Assembly (NCBI GenBank): GCA_963752225.1
Contig: CAVVXS010000001.1
Location: 11,120-75,119, forward strand
Reading direction: 5' to 3'
DNA length: 64,000 nucleotides
Source: JBBROS01 sp963752225
Lineage (GTDB): Bacteria; Pseudomonadota; Alphaproteobacteria; Acetobacterales; Acetobacteraceae
Made by a program: the position numbers and the translations under genes
Shown: one piece after another, positions 26,772 to 35,506 of the stretch
Layout of the letters: every line of letters begins with the position of its first letter
Numbering within the stretch: position 1 is the first letter of the stretch
The notes under the pieces: model-generated
Databases searched by the model: none
Told to the model about the DNA's origin: nothing
What the model saw: the letters and a program-made list of their open reading frames with translations, nothing else

Positions 26772-28354
26772 GTGCTTCGATGAAGGGCGCCTCGCCGAAG
26801 CTTTGGGTTCCCGGCGACTGGAACGCCCTGTTCGGCTTCGGGACCAACATTCTGGTCAACGTGCTGGTGCTGACGGGGTTGTTGCGGTTCGTCATCGGCA
26901 TGCCCGGCGACATCGTGTTCCACCGGATCCTGCCCGCGCTTGGGGTGATGCTGTGCTTGAGCACCGGCTACTACGCCTTTCTCGCCTGGCGGCTGGCCCG
27001 GCGCAGCGGCCGGAGCGACGTGTGCGCGCTGCCGTCGGGGATCAGCGTGCCGCACATGTTCGTCGTCACGTTCGTGGTGATGCTGTCGATCAAGGTCGCG
27101 ACAGGCGACCCGGTGCAGGCCTGGGAAGCGGGGCTGACTTGGGTGTTCGTGCAGAGTTTCGTGCTGATGCTGGGCGGGTTCGTGGGGCCGGCGATCCGCC
27201 GCATCACCCCGCGCGCGGCTTTGCTCGGGTCGCTTGCTGGCATCTCGATCACGTTCATCGCCATGAGCCCGGCCGCGCAGATGTTCGCCACTCCGGTGAT
27301 CGGGGTGGTGTGCTTTGTCGTGATCCTGGCGAGCTGGTTCGGCGGCGTTCGTTATTTCGGCGGTGTGCCGGGCGGATTGGTGGCGATTGCGACGGGGACG
27401 GTGATCGCCTGGGTCTCCACCGCGCTCGGGCTCGGCTATGGCGGGCTCAGCCTCGGCAACCTCGCCGGCTCGTTCTCGACGTTCGGCTTCGCCGTGCCGA
27501 TGCCGGCCACGGAACACGTGTTCGGCGGCTTCAAGTATCTGGGCGTCATCCTGGTGACCGCGATCCCGTTTGGCATCTACGACCTGATCGAGGCGCTCGA
27601 CAACGTCGAGAGCGCGTCGGCGGCGGGCGACGGCTACCCGACGATCCAAGTGCTGACGGCCGACGGCGTCGTCAGTCTTATCGGCTGCTTGCTGGGCAAC
27701 CCGTTCATCAACGCCGTCTATATCGGGCATCCCGGATGGAAGGCGATGGGCGGACGGATCGGCTACTCGGCGGCAACGGGAGTCGTGGTGCTGCTGCTGA
27801 CGTGGTTTGGCATCATTGCCGTACTATCGGCGCTGATCCCGGTCATCGCGATCCTGCCGATCCTGCTCTATATCGGCATGCTGATCGGATCGCAGGCGTT
27901 CCAGGAAACGCCACACCGGCACGCCCCGGCGGTTGTGCTGGCGCTGCTGCCGCAGATTGCGGCTTGGGGTAAAACGCAGATCGACAATGCACTCGGCGCG
28001 GCTGGTACGACCGCGTCGGCGCTGGGCCTCGGCAAGCTCGCGTCGGTGGGGGTGCTGTATGGCGGGCTCGAGACGCTGGGTGGCGGCGCGACCCTTGCCG
28101 GGATCATCCTGGGCGCGATCACGGTGTTCATCATCGATCGCGAGTTCGACAAGGCTGCGGCATTCGCGCTGGCCGGAGCCGGGCTCACGCTGTTCGGCTT
28201 CATTCACAACGAGCAGCTCGGTTTCGGACGGTCGCCGGAGGTGGCGGTGGGCTATCTCGGCGTGGCGGCGACGCTGTTCTTGTGTTCGCGTTATGCAACG
28301 TTCTCGCCGATGCTCACCCACCCCCACTCGACCACACCGGAGGCTGCCGAGTGA
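26768..28354 (+). CDS. NCS2-family (xanthine/uracil type) permease
   Basis: This 528-residue protein has about 14 membrane helices in the UraA/AzgA-like arrangement. The region FGFAVPMP and the helix pair around PFGIYDLIEALDNVESASAAGD, in two parts, match the NCS2 proton-symporter core, with the family's conserved acidic residue in the LIEALDN stretch. It probably imports a nucleobase-like or triazine/ureide compound for the coupled hydrolase; the ATGA overlap (26768-26771) shows translational coupling. Control is expected from the sigma-54 promoter upstream of the hydrolase. Confidence 0.88.
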   Translation: MSASMKGASPKLWVPGDWNALFGFGTNILVNVLVLTGLLRFVIGMPGDIVFHRILPALGVMLCLSTGYYAFLAWRLARRSGRSDVCALPSGISVPHMFVVTFVVMLSIKVATGDPVQAWEAGLTWVFVQSFVLMLGGFVGPAIRRITPRAALLGSLAGISITFIAMSPAAQMFATPVIGVVCFVVILASWFGGVRYFGGVPGGLVAIATGTVIAWVSTALGLGYGGLSLGNLAGSFSTFGFAVPMPATEHVFGGFKYLGVILVTAIPFGIYDLIEALDNVESASAAGDGYPTIQVLTADGVVSLIGCLLGNPFINAVYIGHPGWKAMGGRIGYSAATGVVVLLLTWFGIIAVLSALIPVIAILPILLYIGMLIGSQAFQETPHRHAPAVVLALLPQIAAWGKTQIDNALGAAGTTASALGLGKLASVGVLYGGLETLGGGATLAGIILGAITVFIIDREFDKAAAFALAGAGLTLFGFIHNEQLGFGRSPEVAVGYLGVAATLFLCSRYATFSPMLTHPHSTTPEAAE

Positions 28355-28399
28355 CCCCGTCGCACCCGGCCCCGTCGCGCCCGGCCCTGTCGCACCCGG
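28355..28399 (+). repeat. Three tandem 15-base repeats
   Basis: Three units of 15 bases (CCCCGTCGCACCCGG, CCCCGTCGCGCCCGG, CCCTGTCGCACCCGG) start directly after the NCS2 stop codon. Units two and three each differ from the first by a single base. No hairpin or T run is present. Confidence 0.8.
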
Positions 28400-28477
28400 T
28401 CGAGGAATCCCACAAGCGGGCTGTTTCGTAAGGTGACGCTTCGCGCGCTGCGCTGGAGCCCGTTCCTCACCGGGCGC

Positions 28478-29285
28478 TCATTCCCATAGCAGGATGCTCC
28501 AGCCGCCACGGTCGGCGCCGAGGCGTACGACGGCGTGCCGGGTTGCGCGGCCGCCGTTGTCCATCGCGGCCTCGACGTCGATGACGGCGACCCGGCCAGG
28601 GCGGGGCGGGGCCCGGCGAGCGGCCGACGCGGCGGCCGGGCCGCCGATCAGCGCGAGGACGATCGGGTCGGCCGCGCGCGGGTCCGGGTCGCCGTCGTGG
28701 TAGACGGTCACGTGCGGGCGCAGGCGGGCGAAGATGTCGGGGGTCATGCCGAGCACGAGTGAAAGCTCGGCGATGGATTGGAAGGCGGCGCCGGGCGGAC
28801 CGTAAGCCAGGCCGGCTTGCGCGTAAGCGGCCGCGCGCGACGTGCTGTCGGCCGAGGGAAATCGCCATAAGGCGACGTCGATCGCGAGGCGCTGTGCCTG
28901 CGACCGGTCGACGCCGACGGCTCGCATCAAGGCGGCCAGGACGTCGGCGGAGATGCTGTTGAGGTCGAGCTTGCCGTCGTCGCTGCCGAGCCGGACGACG
29001 ACGCGCGCGTCGGCGAAGCGTTCGGTCAGCGGCGCCGGGTCGGGCGGCCATGGCCCCTCGGTTTGCTGCAGCAGCCGCATGATGGCGGCGTAAACGGCGC
29101 CGTCGGCGGTTGCGGCGGCCTGCGCCGCTCCACGCAGGTTGCCGGCCAGGCGGATCTCGGCGCGGCCGGACGCGGTCAGCTGGGTGGCGATCAAGGTCAG
29201 CAGCACGATCGCCCACAGTACCGATCACGAGCGCGAAGCCGCGTTGGCGGCGCCGGGCCGGCTGGAGCAGCGGCGCCCGGGGCAC
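28478..29285 (-). pseudogene. gspK: Type II secretion minor pseudopilin GspK, frameshifted near N-terminus
   Basis: GspK is the large tip pseudopilin of the type II secretion pseudopilus. The frame from GTG 29285 encodes the prepilin leader RRRQRGFALVI, but the hydrophobic helix (LWAIVLLTLIATQLTASGRAE) is in the next frame. One extra base in the CC at 29221-29222 (GG on the coding strand) explains the break: removing it restores GFALVIVLWAIVLLTL. The rest, with DGKLDLNSISADVLAALMRA and the helical repeats, is intact to the stop at 28478. It is the last gene of the operon, four bases after gspD. It is either a real loss of function or a sequencing error. Confidence 0.82.
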
Positions 29286-29289
29286 GCCG

Positions 29290-31620
29290 TCAGTTCTCCA
29301 GGCGCAGGCTCCGGCGGATGCGGCGCTGCGGGTCGGGGGAGCCGCCCGGGCCTTGCCGCTGCAGCTCGCCGGGCACGCTGGCGGCGTTGATCAGCTGGTC
29401 ACGCAGGTCCTCGGTCAGCGCCCGGGCATCGCGCTGGTCGTGGATGACGTGCGGGGTGATCAGCACCAGCAGCTCGGTGCGGGCGCGTGCATTGCTTTGC
29501 TGGCCGGCGAGGAGGCCGAGCAGCGGAATGTCCTTGAGCCACGGGATGCCGGAGTTGCCGCGGGACGAGCTGTCGCGGATCAGGCCGGCGAGGCCGACGG
29601 TTTGGCCGTCCTGGACGACGACTCGGGAGCTGACCTTGCGTTCGAGGAAGGTCGGAGAGCCGATGGTGCTGCTGCTGGTCGCGGCGGTGTCGACGTCGCT
29701 GACCTCCTGGGAGATGTCGAGGGTGACAAGGCCGCCGCTGTTGACCCGGGGGGTCACGTCCATGATGACGCCCGTTTCGCGGTAGTCGATGGAGTTGATG
29801 ATCGGCGAGCCGTTGGTCAGCGTGCTTTGCGAACTCGTGGTGAGGTAAGGGACGAGGTTGCCGACCTGGAGCCGAGCGGCCTCGTTGTCGAGCACCAGCA
29901 CCTGCGGTGAGGACAGGACCTTCACCGTGGTGACGGCCTGCAGTGCGCTGAGCGCGGCGTTGCCGTTGTTGGGGCCGCTCAGCACGAAGCCGGGGAAGTT
30001 GCTGGCGAGCACGTTGGCGGCGGTGCCGGCGGGGCTGAAGTTGAGCGCGCCGTTGATGCCGCCGGCCTTGAAGAAGAACTGGGTGCCGTAGCTGAGATTG
30101 TCGTTGAGGGTGACCTCGGCGATGGTGGCGTCGATGCGGACCTGGAGCGGCAGGATGTCGATCTTGCGCAGCATCGCCTCGATGGTGTCACGCTCCTGGG
30201 CGGTGGCGTAGATCATGAGCGCGTTGTTTTGCGCGTTGGGGATGATGCGGATGGAGTTGGCGTCTTCGGGGCTGCCGCCGGCGCCGCCCGATGCGCCGCC
30301 GGTCGGGTCGAGGCCGCCGAGCAGCGGATTGGCCGGGTTCTGCGACGGGTCGATCGGCTGATTGCCGGCGCCGTTGCTGCCGCCCAGCCCGCCGCCGCCC
30401 AAGCCGCCACCGCCGAGGCCGCCGCCGCCCAGGCCACCGCCGCCCAATCCGCCGCCGCCGAGGCCGCCGCCGGAGCCGAGCCCGCCGCCGCCGCCGCCCA
30501 AGCCGCCGCCACCCAGGCCGCCGCCGCCGCCCAATCCGCCGCCGCCGCCGAAGCGCTGACCGTTGCGGCCGGGTGCGATCGAGCCGACGCCTCGCTGGGA
30601 CGGCTGGGCCGTGACCCGGCCGGGCGTGAAGGCCTGCTGCAGCACGTAGGCGATGTCGTTGCTGCGGCTGTTCTGCAGGTAGTAGACGTTCCAGCCGCGC
30701 AGGGTTTGCCGGCGCTGGCGCTCGATCAGGCCGTAAACGCGGCGGGCTTCTTCGATGTAGCGAGGTTGGCTGGAGACGATCAGCACGGAGTTGATGCGTT
30801 CCATCGGTACGACCCGGACCACGCCGGCGAGGGAGCCACCTTGGCCGCTGCGGAAGCTTTCGGTCAGCGAGGCGGCGAAGTCCTTGGCGCCGCCGCTGGT
30901 GACGGGGAACAGGCCGTAGGATTGGCCGGCGAGGGCGTCGATATCGAACGCGGCGACGAGGTTGATCAGGGCATCGCGGGTGGCCGGATCGCCGTTGATG
31001 ATGAGCGCGTTGCGGCCGGGGTCGGCGATGATCTTGCCGCCTTGTCCGGCATACGGCTGCAGCACCTTGGCGAGGTCCTCGGCCGAGGCGAAGCGGAGCG
31101 GGATGACGGCGCCGCCGGCGAGGTCGGGACCGCCGGCGAGGCCTGCGGAGGCGGCCGCGGCGGCGGCCGGGACGATCCGGTAGAGGCCGGCGTTCTGGGT
31201 GATGGCGGCGCCGTTCTGCGCCAGCACCGCGCTCAGGGCGGGAAGGACCTGGGAGCGGCCGATCGGGGAGACGGTGCGCAGGGTGGCGGTGCCGCGGACG
31301 GCGGGGTCGATCGTGTAATTGACCCGAAGAACAGTGCCGAGGACCTGGGCGACGACTTCGCGGATGTCGGTATCGACGAAGTTGAACGAGATGTCGCCGG
31401 GTTCCGGCGTCGCCGATTGCGGCAAGGCGACGGAGCGGCCGGTGCCGATGGTGATTTGCGCCGCGGGGTGGGCGTCGGTGGTCCCGACCGGGCCGTTGAT
31501 GCGCGGCGCGGCGCGGGCGTCGTTGCCGCCCAGCGGCGGCAGCGCTTCGAGCACCGGCGGTTCGCGGCGTGCGCAGCCGGCCAGGGCGGCAAGGAGCAGC
31601 AGAAATCGTGCACGCTTCAT
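29290..31620 (-). CDS. gspD: Type II secretion system secretin GspD
   Basis: This 776-residue outer-membrane channel protein begins with a lipoprotein-like signal (LLLLAALAGCARRE). The N0 domain follows at about residues 75-120 (ISFNFVDTDIREVVAQVLG), then N1-N3 domains (LIVSSQPRYIEEARRVYGLI) and the secretin barrel with VKVLSSPQVLVLDNEAA and ERKVSSRVVVQDGQTVGLAG, ending LLVLITPHVI near residue 720. Residues 357-419 are a glycine-rich insert placed in the N3 region. The start ATG overlaps the stop of the gspC-like gene. The basic C-terminal tail (RRIRRSLRL) may be a pilotin-independent feature. Confidence 0.95.
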   Translation of the reverse strand: MKRARFLLLLAALAGCARREPPVLEALPPLGGNDARAAPRINGPVGTTDAHPAAQITIGTGRSVALPQSATPEPGDISFNFVDTDIREVVAQVLGTVLRVNYTIDPAVRGTATLRTVSPIGRSQVLPALSAVLAQNGAAITQNAGLYRIVPAAAAAASAGLAGGPDLAGGAVIPLRFASAEDLAKVLQPYAGQGGKIIADPGRNALIINGDPATRDALINLVAAFDIDALAGQSYGLFPVTSGGAKDFAASLTESFRSGQGGSLAGVVRVVPMERINSVLIVSSQPRYIEEARRVYGLIERQRRQTLRGWNVYYLQNSRSNDIAYVLQQAFTPGRVTAQPSQRGVGSIAPGRNGQRFGGGGGLGGGGGLGGGGLGGGGGGLGSGGGLGGGGLGGGGLGGGGLGGGGLGGGGLGGSNGAGNQPIDPSQNPANPLLGGLDPTGGASGGAGGSPEDANSIRIIPNAQNNALMIYATAQERDTIEAMLRKIDILPLQVRIDATIAEVTLNDNLSYGTQFFFKAGGINGALNFSPAGTAANVLASNFPGFVLSGPNNGNAALSALQAVTTVKVLSSPQVLVLDNEAARLQVGNLVPYLTTSSQSTLTNGSPIINSIDYRETGVIMDVTPRVNSGGLVTLDISQEVSDVDTAATSSSTIGSPTFLERKVSSRVVVQDGQTVGLAGLIRDSSSRGNSGIPWLKDIPLLGLLAGQQSNARARTELLVLITPHVIHDQRDARALTEDLRDQLINAASVPGELQRQGPGGSPDPQRRIRRSLRLEN
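30364..30552 (-). repeat. Glycine-rich coding repeat inside gspD
   Basis: About 63 codons (GspD residues 357-419) encode tandem Gly-Leu-Gly-Gly-Gly-type units, with a GC-rich trinucleotide-like DNA repeat. Imperfect period is 15 bases. Such DNA is prone to slippage, so the copy number may vary between strains. Confidence 0.85.
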
Positions 31621-32204
31621 CGGGCGGACGGACCTGACGGGGGATTGGGCGGGGCGCCGAGCATCGGCAGGCCGGGAATGCCGGTCAGGCCTTGCAGGCC
31701 GGGAAGGCCCGGCGGCGGTGGCGACGAGGGGGAGGCGGGTTGCGGGTCGAAGCTGGGGCGCAGCGTGCGCGGGCCGTCCGGACCGGACAGGATGACCTGG
31801 CCGGTCTCGATCGACTGAACGCGGAAGCCGTTCATGCTGCCGCCCTCGGGGACGACCACGGGCCGGCCGCCGGGATTGGCGAAGATCACGTTGCGGCTGT
31901 TGCCGTCGATCAGAATGCCGGTGACGCGCGGCAGCGGCGGTGCGGCGGCGGCGGGGGCTGCGGGCGCGTTGGCGGGCGGCCGCCGGTTGGGGGCGAAGAG
32001 CGGTCGAGCCAAAATCGTTTCCACCCATTCTTGCGTGTGGTTGTTGGCGGCGGGCGGCGCCGGGGCAGCCGGCAAGGTGGCGACCCGGGCGGGCGTTTCG
32101 GTCATGCTGTCCTCATCCCCGCCGCGCGGCTGCAATTCAAGCGCGACGACTGCCGACAATGCGACCAGCAACGACAGCAGCAGCCAGGGGGCGGCTCGCG
32201 TCAT
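31617..32204 (-). CDS. GspC-like inner-membrane component of type II secretion
   Basis: This 195-residue protein has an N-terminal membrane helix (WLLLSLLVALSAVVAL), a motif ILARPLFAPNRRP typical of GspC and related HR-domain proteins, then a homology-region-like beta domain (RVTGILIDGNSRNVIFANPG, then VPEGGSMNGFRVQSIETGQV) and a proline-rich tail. GspC couples the inner-membrane platform to the secretin N0 domain. It lies directly before gspD, with four-base overlaps at both ends (ATGA). It lacks a PDZ domain, as is common in this group. Confidence 0.75.
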   Translation of the reverse strand: MTRAAPWLLLSLLVALSAVVALELQPRGGDEDSMTETPARVATLPAAPAPPAANNHTQEWVETILARPLFAPNRRPPANAPAAPAAAAPPLPRVTGILIDGNSRNVIFANPGGRPVVVPEGGSMNGFRVQSIETGQVILSGPDGPRTLRPSFDPQPASPSSPPPPGLPGLQGLTGIPGLPMLGAPPNPPSGPSAR

Positions 32205-32788
32205 GGCTGCGGCGCTTCGGAGCGGAAGCCGATCACCGACAGCGAGGCGTTGAGCGGCGCGCTGCCTTCACGGATGAAGCCGTACGCGCCGTGGACCTGA
32301 AGGTCGTCGACCAGCATCTGCGGCCGGGCGGTGTCGATGGCCTGCAGCAAGCGGACCAGGTTGGGCCAGGGGGCGTTAATGGTCATGCGGACGCCGATCG
32401 CGCGATAAGCGCCGAGCGGCTGCGGCGGCAGCGCCTCGGTGCTGGACAAGGCGGTGCCGGCCTTGGCGGCCATGTCCTGCAGCCGCTGCTGCAAGTCGGC
32501 GCCGGCGACGGCGTCGGAGGCGCCGCTCAGCACCGCGATCGGGGCAGGGCCGGACCCGGCCGTGGCAGCGGCGTCGCGTTCGAGCCCGGGGAGGTCGGCG
32601 GCGATCTGGGCCATGCGGTGGGCCAGGGTGGCGCGGCGGCTGATCGCTTCGGCCCGTTCGGCGTGCCACTCGAGCAGCGGGGCGGCGATGACGGCCCAAG
32701 CGGCGGCGAGCAGCAGCACGACCAGCAGGACGGCGATCACCTGTCCGATGCGGCCGGTGGGAAGGCGTGCCGTCAGCGCGCCACTCAT
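32201..32788 (-). CDS. gspM: Type II secretion protein GspM
   Basis: This 195-residue bitopic protein has one membrane helix (VIAVLLVVLLLAAAWAVI, residues about 17-35), a coiled-coil-like region and a C-terminal ferredoxin-like domain (RAIGVRMTINAPWPNLVRLL). It belongs to the GspM (GspMb-type) group and forms the inner-membrane platform with GspL. It overlaps both neighbours by four bases, so its production is tied to theirs. Confidence 0.82.
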   Translation of the reverse strand: MSGALTARLPTGRIGQVIAVLLVVLLLAAAWAVIAAPLLEWHAERAEAISRRATLAHRMAQIAADLPGLERDAAATAGSGPAPIAVLSGASDAVAGADLQQRLQDMAAKAGTALSSTEALPPQPLGAYRAIGVRMTINAPWPNLVRLLQAIDTARPQMLVDDLQVHGAYGFIREGSAPLNASLSVIGFRSEAPQP

Positions 32789-33858
32789 GGCGTGCCCCGG
32801 CGGGTGGCGGCCTGGGCGGCCGAGGCGGCTTCAGCCTGCGAAGCGGCCTCGGCGCGGATGGAGAAGACGTCGGCGTGGGCGGTCTCGTTGCGGGTCACCG
32901 GGGCGGTGAAGGTGGGGTTGCGGATGGCCGGGTCGGCGGCCAGGGCGGCGATGAGGCGGGCGGCGGTGGCGGACTGGCCGGTGATGGTGATGACCCGCTG
33001 GCGCAGGGTGAGGTCGGTCAGGACGGTGTCATCGGGCAGGATGTCGGTGAGCGCGGTGAGGATGGCGAGCGGGTCGCCGCGCTTGGCGCGCTCCGTCGCC
33101 AGCACGTCGACGCCGGCGGCGGCGGTGCTCATGCTGCGGCGGAGCGCCTCGGCCCGGTCGACCGGCGCCCGCAGGGCGGCAATCTGCTGCTCGATGCGGC
33201 GCGCGTCGCGCGATTGCCCGGCAAAGGGGATGGCAATCGCGGCGAGGGCGAGCAGGACGCAGGCGGCGGCCAGCACGGCGGCGAGGCGGCGGCGCCAGGC
33301 GCCGGTGCGGGCGGGGTCGAGCGGAATGCGGCGGCCGCCGGCGTCGGCGAGTGCAGAGGGATGCAGCCCGGCCAGGCGCAGCATGCCGAGCGCGGCGTCG
33401 ACCTGGGCGCGCAGGACCAGCACGAGGCGGAGATGGAGCTGCGAGCGGGCGCGGTCGCGACGGTCGGCCGCCCAGGTCCAGTAGAGTTCGTTTGCGGCGA
33501 ATGGGGTCAGCCGGTCCATCTCGAAGCGCAGCACGCTTTCGGGGTCGCGCTCGGCGGCCAGCGGGAGAGTGACGGCATGCTCGAGCACCATACCGGCGGG
33601 CAGAACCAGCTCGGCATGCGGCCGGCGGGAGCCAAGCGCGTTGCGCAGGGCGGCCATTCCAGATTCAGTCAGCGGAAAGGCGCCGAGCGGGGTGGCCTTG
33701 GTGCGGCGGCGTACGGCGACATCCACCGACCCGGCGCCGGCATCCGGACCAGAACGCCGCAGGCTGGCCAAAACCGCGTCCTCGTGCCCCGCCCGCGCCT
33801 GTGCGGGGCTCAACGAGAGAAGCTGCTGGCCCCACCATGCAAGAAAGTCTCCGACCAT
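32785..33858 (-). CDS. gspL: Type II secretion protein GspL / PilN-domain protein
   Basis: This protein of about 357 residues is a GspL relative: an N-terminal cytosolic actin-like part (VGDFLAWWGQQLLSLSP, then VLRFEMDRLTPF) that contacts the GspE ATPase, one membrane helix (LAAVLAAACVLLALAAIAI), and a PilN-like periplasmic domain (PLAILTALTDILPDDTVLTD in effect). The frame is open to a TTG at 33957 overlapping gspJ, but the ATG at 33858 gives the family's normal start; it lacks a clear ribosome site. Its stop overlaps the gspM ATG. Confidence 0.8.
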   Translation of the reverse strand: MVGDFLAWWGQQLLSLSPAQARAGHEDAVLASLRRSGPDAGAGSVDVAVRRRTKATPLGAFPLTESGMAALRNALGSRRPHAELVLPAGMVLEHAVTLPLAAERDPESVLRFEMDRLTPFAANELYWTWAADRRDRARSQLHLRLVLVLRAQVDAALGMLRLAGLHPSALADAGGRRIPLDPARTGAWRRRLAAVLAAACVLLALAAIAIPFAGQSRDARRIEQQIAALRAPVDRAEALRRSMSTAAAGVDVLATERAKRGDPLAILTALTDILPDDTVLTDLTLRQRVITITGQSATAARLIAALAADPAIRNPTFTAPVTRNETAHADVFSIRAEAASQAEAASAAQAATRRGTP

Positions 33859-33922
33859 GGACGCGTCTAGTAGGGCATCGGCGCCCTGTTGGGCAGGCTC
33901 ACCGGGCCGTGATCTTGCGTGT

Positions 33923-34510
33923 TCATAAAATCTTTCCTCGCAATGGCGCAACGACAATGTCGGGCCAGTGCCGGGGATCGCCGGACGCGAACAGCAGGCG
34001 GACGCGGACCAGTGACGGCAGGGAGGGTGCGTCCCAGGTCGTTTGCCAGCCGTCCATCCAATAGGCGAGTTCCAGGCGGTCCACCCCGCGCAGCAGCTCG
34101 GCTTCGCGAGGGGGCGGGGGCGGGCCGATGCGGCGGGCGTGGAGGTGGGGGGTCCAGCGCAGCACGAGGCGACGGCCCGGGTCGAGGCCGAGGGCGAGGT
34201 CGGCCGGCTGGCCGAGAACGCCGGTGACGGCTTCGGGCAGGGTGGAGGTGAAGGCGAGGCGGGCCGGCGCGCCGTGGAACGTGGGCGGGTCGCGGGTGGT
34301 GCCCGGGTCGGCCTCGGTCAGCAGGCGACGCAAGGTGCGGTCGACGGCGTCGAGCTCACCGCTGCCTTCGACGAGGCGGGACTGAGCGTCGCCGGCACGC
34401 AGGCCGTAGCGGGTGCCGCCGGCGAGGGCGGCGAGGATGAAGCCCAGCACGACGATGCCGACGAGCAACTCGAGCAGGGTGAAGCCGGATTCGGCGTGGC
34501 GTTTCGTCAT
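33923..34510 (-). CDS. gspJ: Type II secretion minor pseudopilin GspJ
   Basis: This 195-residue pseudopilin has a short basic leader and the cleavage/methylation site ESGFTLLELLVGIVVLG, where the prepilin peptidase cuts before Phe and Glu at +5 is kept. The globular part (TRYGLRAGDAQSRLVEGSG, later LELAYWMDGWQTTWD) matches GspJ, a tip component with GspI and GspK. Its ATG overlaps the gspI stop by four bases. Confidence 0.9.
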   Translation of the reverse strand: MTKRHAESGFTLLELLVGIVVLGFILAALAGGTRYGLRAGDAQSRLVEGSGELDAVDRTLRRLLTEADPGTTRDPPTFHGAPARLAFTSTLPEAVTGVLGQPADLALGLDPGRRLVLRWTPHLHARRIGPPPPPREAELLRGVDRLELAYWMDGWQTTWDAPSLPSLVRVRLLFASGDPRHWPDIVVAPLRGKIL

Positions 34511-34980
34511 GGCGGCTCGGGCGGGGCGAGGCCGAGGCGGCGGGTGGACAGCGCGACCTGGCGTGCGGCGCCGTCGGTGCGCCAGGTGATGGCGACGCTG
34601 ACATCGTAGAGGACGGTGCGGTCGACAGCGCCGTTGGGCTGCCGGTTCACGGGCAGCGCGGTGCCGGGGCGCGGTGCGGCGGGCGGCCGGGGAACGGCGA
34701 CGGAGGGGCCGGGGCGGACAACGACGCGCCAGGTGAAGCCGCCGCCGTCGTCGCCGCTCTGCTCGCCCGGCTGCAGGGTGGCCGAGAGCGCGGCGAGGCG
34801 GGATTGAGCGCGGGCGATGGCTTCCCCGTAGTGGGCGGCGGTGCGGGCGTTCTGCAGGCCGCCAGTCGAGCCTTGCAGCAGGGCGGCCAATGCGAGGGCG
34901 GCGATGAGGAAGGCAACGACGACCTCGAGCAGGGTGAAGCCGCGTGGACGGGCCGTGCCTGTGCCTGCGGTGAGGATCAA
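34507..34980 (-). CDS. gspI: Type II secretion minor pseudopilin GspI
   Basis: This 157-residue pseudopilin has the signature PRGFTLLEVVVAFLIAALAL with Glu at +5, then QNARTAAHYGEAIARAQSRL. It nucleates the pseudopilus tip together with GspJ and GspK. The start is TTG at 34980, four bases after the gspH stop; no better ATG lies before the leader. Confidence 0.88.
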   Translation of the reverse strand: MILTAGTGTARPRGFTLLEVVVAFLIAALALAALLQGSTGGLQNARTAAHYGEAIARAQSRLAALSATLQPGEQSGDDGGGFTWRVVVRPGPSVAVPRPPAAPRPGTALPVNRQPNGAVDRTVLYDVSVAITWRTDGAARQVALSTRRLGLAPPEPP

Positions 34981-34984
34981 GAGA

Positions 34985-35464
34985 TCAAGACGAGGGCGCG
35001 AGGCTGACGCGGCCGGTCAGCCAATCGACGCCGACCTGGGCGGCGCGGCCCTGGCCGACGAGTTCGACGCGGCCGCCGGTGGAGCTGCCGTCGGGGAGGA
35101 AGCGGATGGCGGCGCCCTGGTCCTCCGCGGCAATGACGGAGAAGCCGATGCCGGCGGGAAGGCCGCGGACCGGGTCGGCGCCAACGCGCAGGGTGGCGTG
35201 GGCGGGATCGAATTGCACGATGACGGGCCGGTTGGTGGCGATGGCGCGGGTGCGGGCGAGGCGGAGGGCGCCGGAGACGGTCGTGGTGGCGGCGCGCATG
35301 TCCAAGGCGGCGCTGTGAGCCGGGCCACGGGCGAGGACGAGGCCGCCGATCAGGCCGACGATGGTCAGCACGACGAGCATTTCGATGAGCGTAAAGCCGG
35401 CTTCGCGGGGCCGGAGCCGCGCGCTGGGGCAAGATCCCCAGATCAAGTCCGGGGATGACGTCAT
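34985..35464 (-). CDS. gspH: Type II secretion pseudopilin GspH
   Basis: This protein of about 159 residues has the leader end REAGFTLIEMLVVLTIVGL and then ALRLARTRAIATNRPV, the GspH/FimT mark. The pre-cleavage leader is unusually long (20 or more residues) because the first codons from ATG 35464 lie in a REP-like palindrome (35434-35456) and translate as MTSSPDLIWGS, the usual nonsense reading of this repeat. GTG at 35494 is a longer alternative. The C-terminus (AQVGVDWLTGRVSL) is normal. Confidence 0.85.
   Translation of the reverse strand: MTSSPDLIWGSCPSARLRPREAGFTLIEMLVVLTIVGLIGGLVLARGPAHSAALDMRAATTTVSGALRLARTRAIATNRPVIVQFDPAHATLRVGADPVRGLPAGIGFSVIAAEDQGAAIRFLPDGSSTGGRVELVGQGRAAQVGVDWLTGRVSLAPSS
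35434..35456 (-). repeat. REP-like palindrome, copy C, inside the gspH leader
   Basis: This 23-base element (arms ATCCCC and GGGGAT, centre with GATCAAGTC) followed by GACGTC has the same size and layout as copies A and B. It lies within the first ten codons of gspH, an unusual place for such a repeat. Confidence 0.7.
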
Positions 35465-35506
35465 TGGGGCTGGGGATGGCGTGGCGTGGGTCACGGTGCG
35501 TGAAGG

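Noticed and set aside
30229..31818. Long antisense frame across gspD
   Set aside because: Low-complexity Ala/Gly/Arg translation that mirrors the secretin gene; a shadow.
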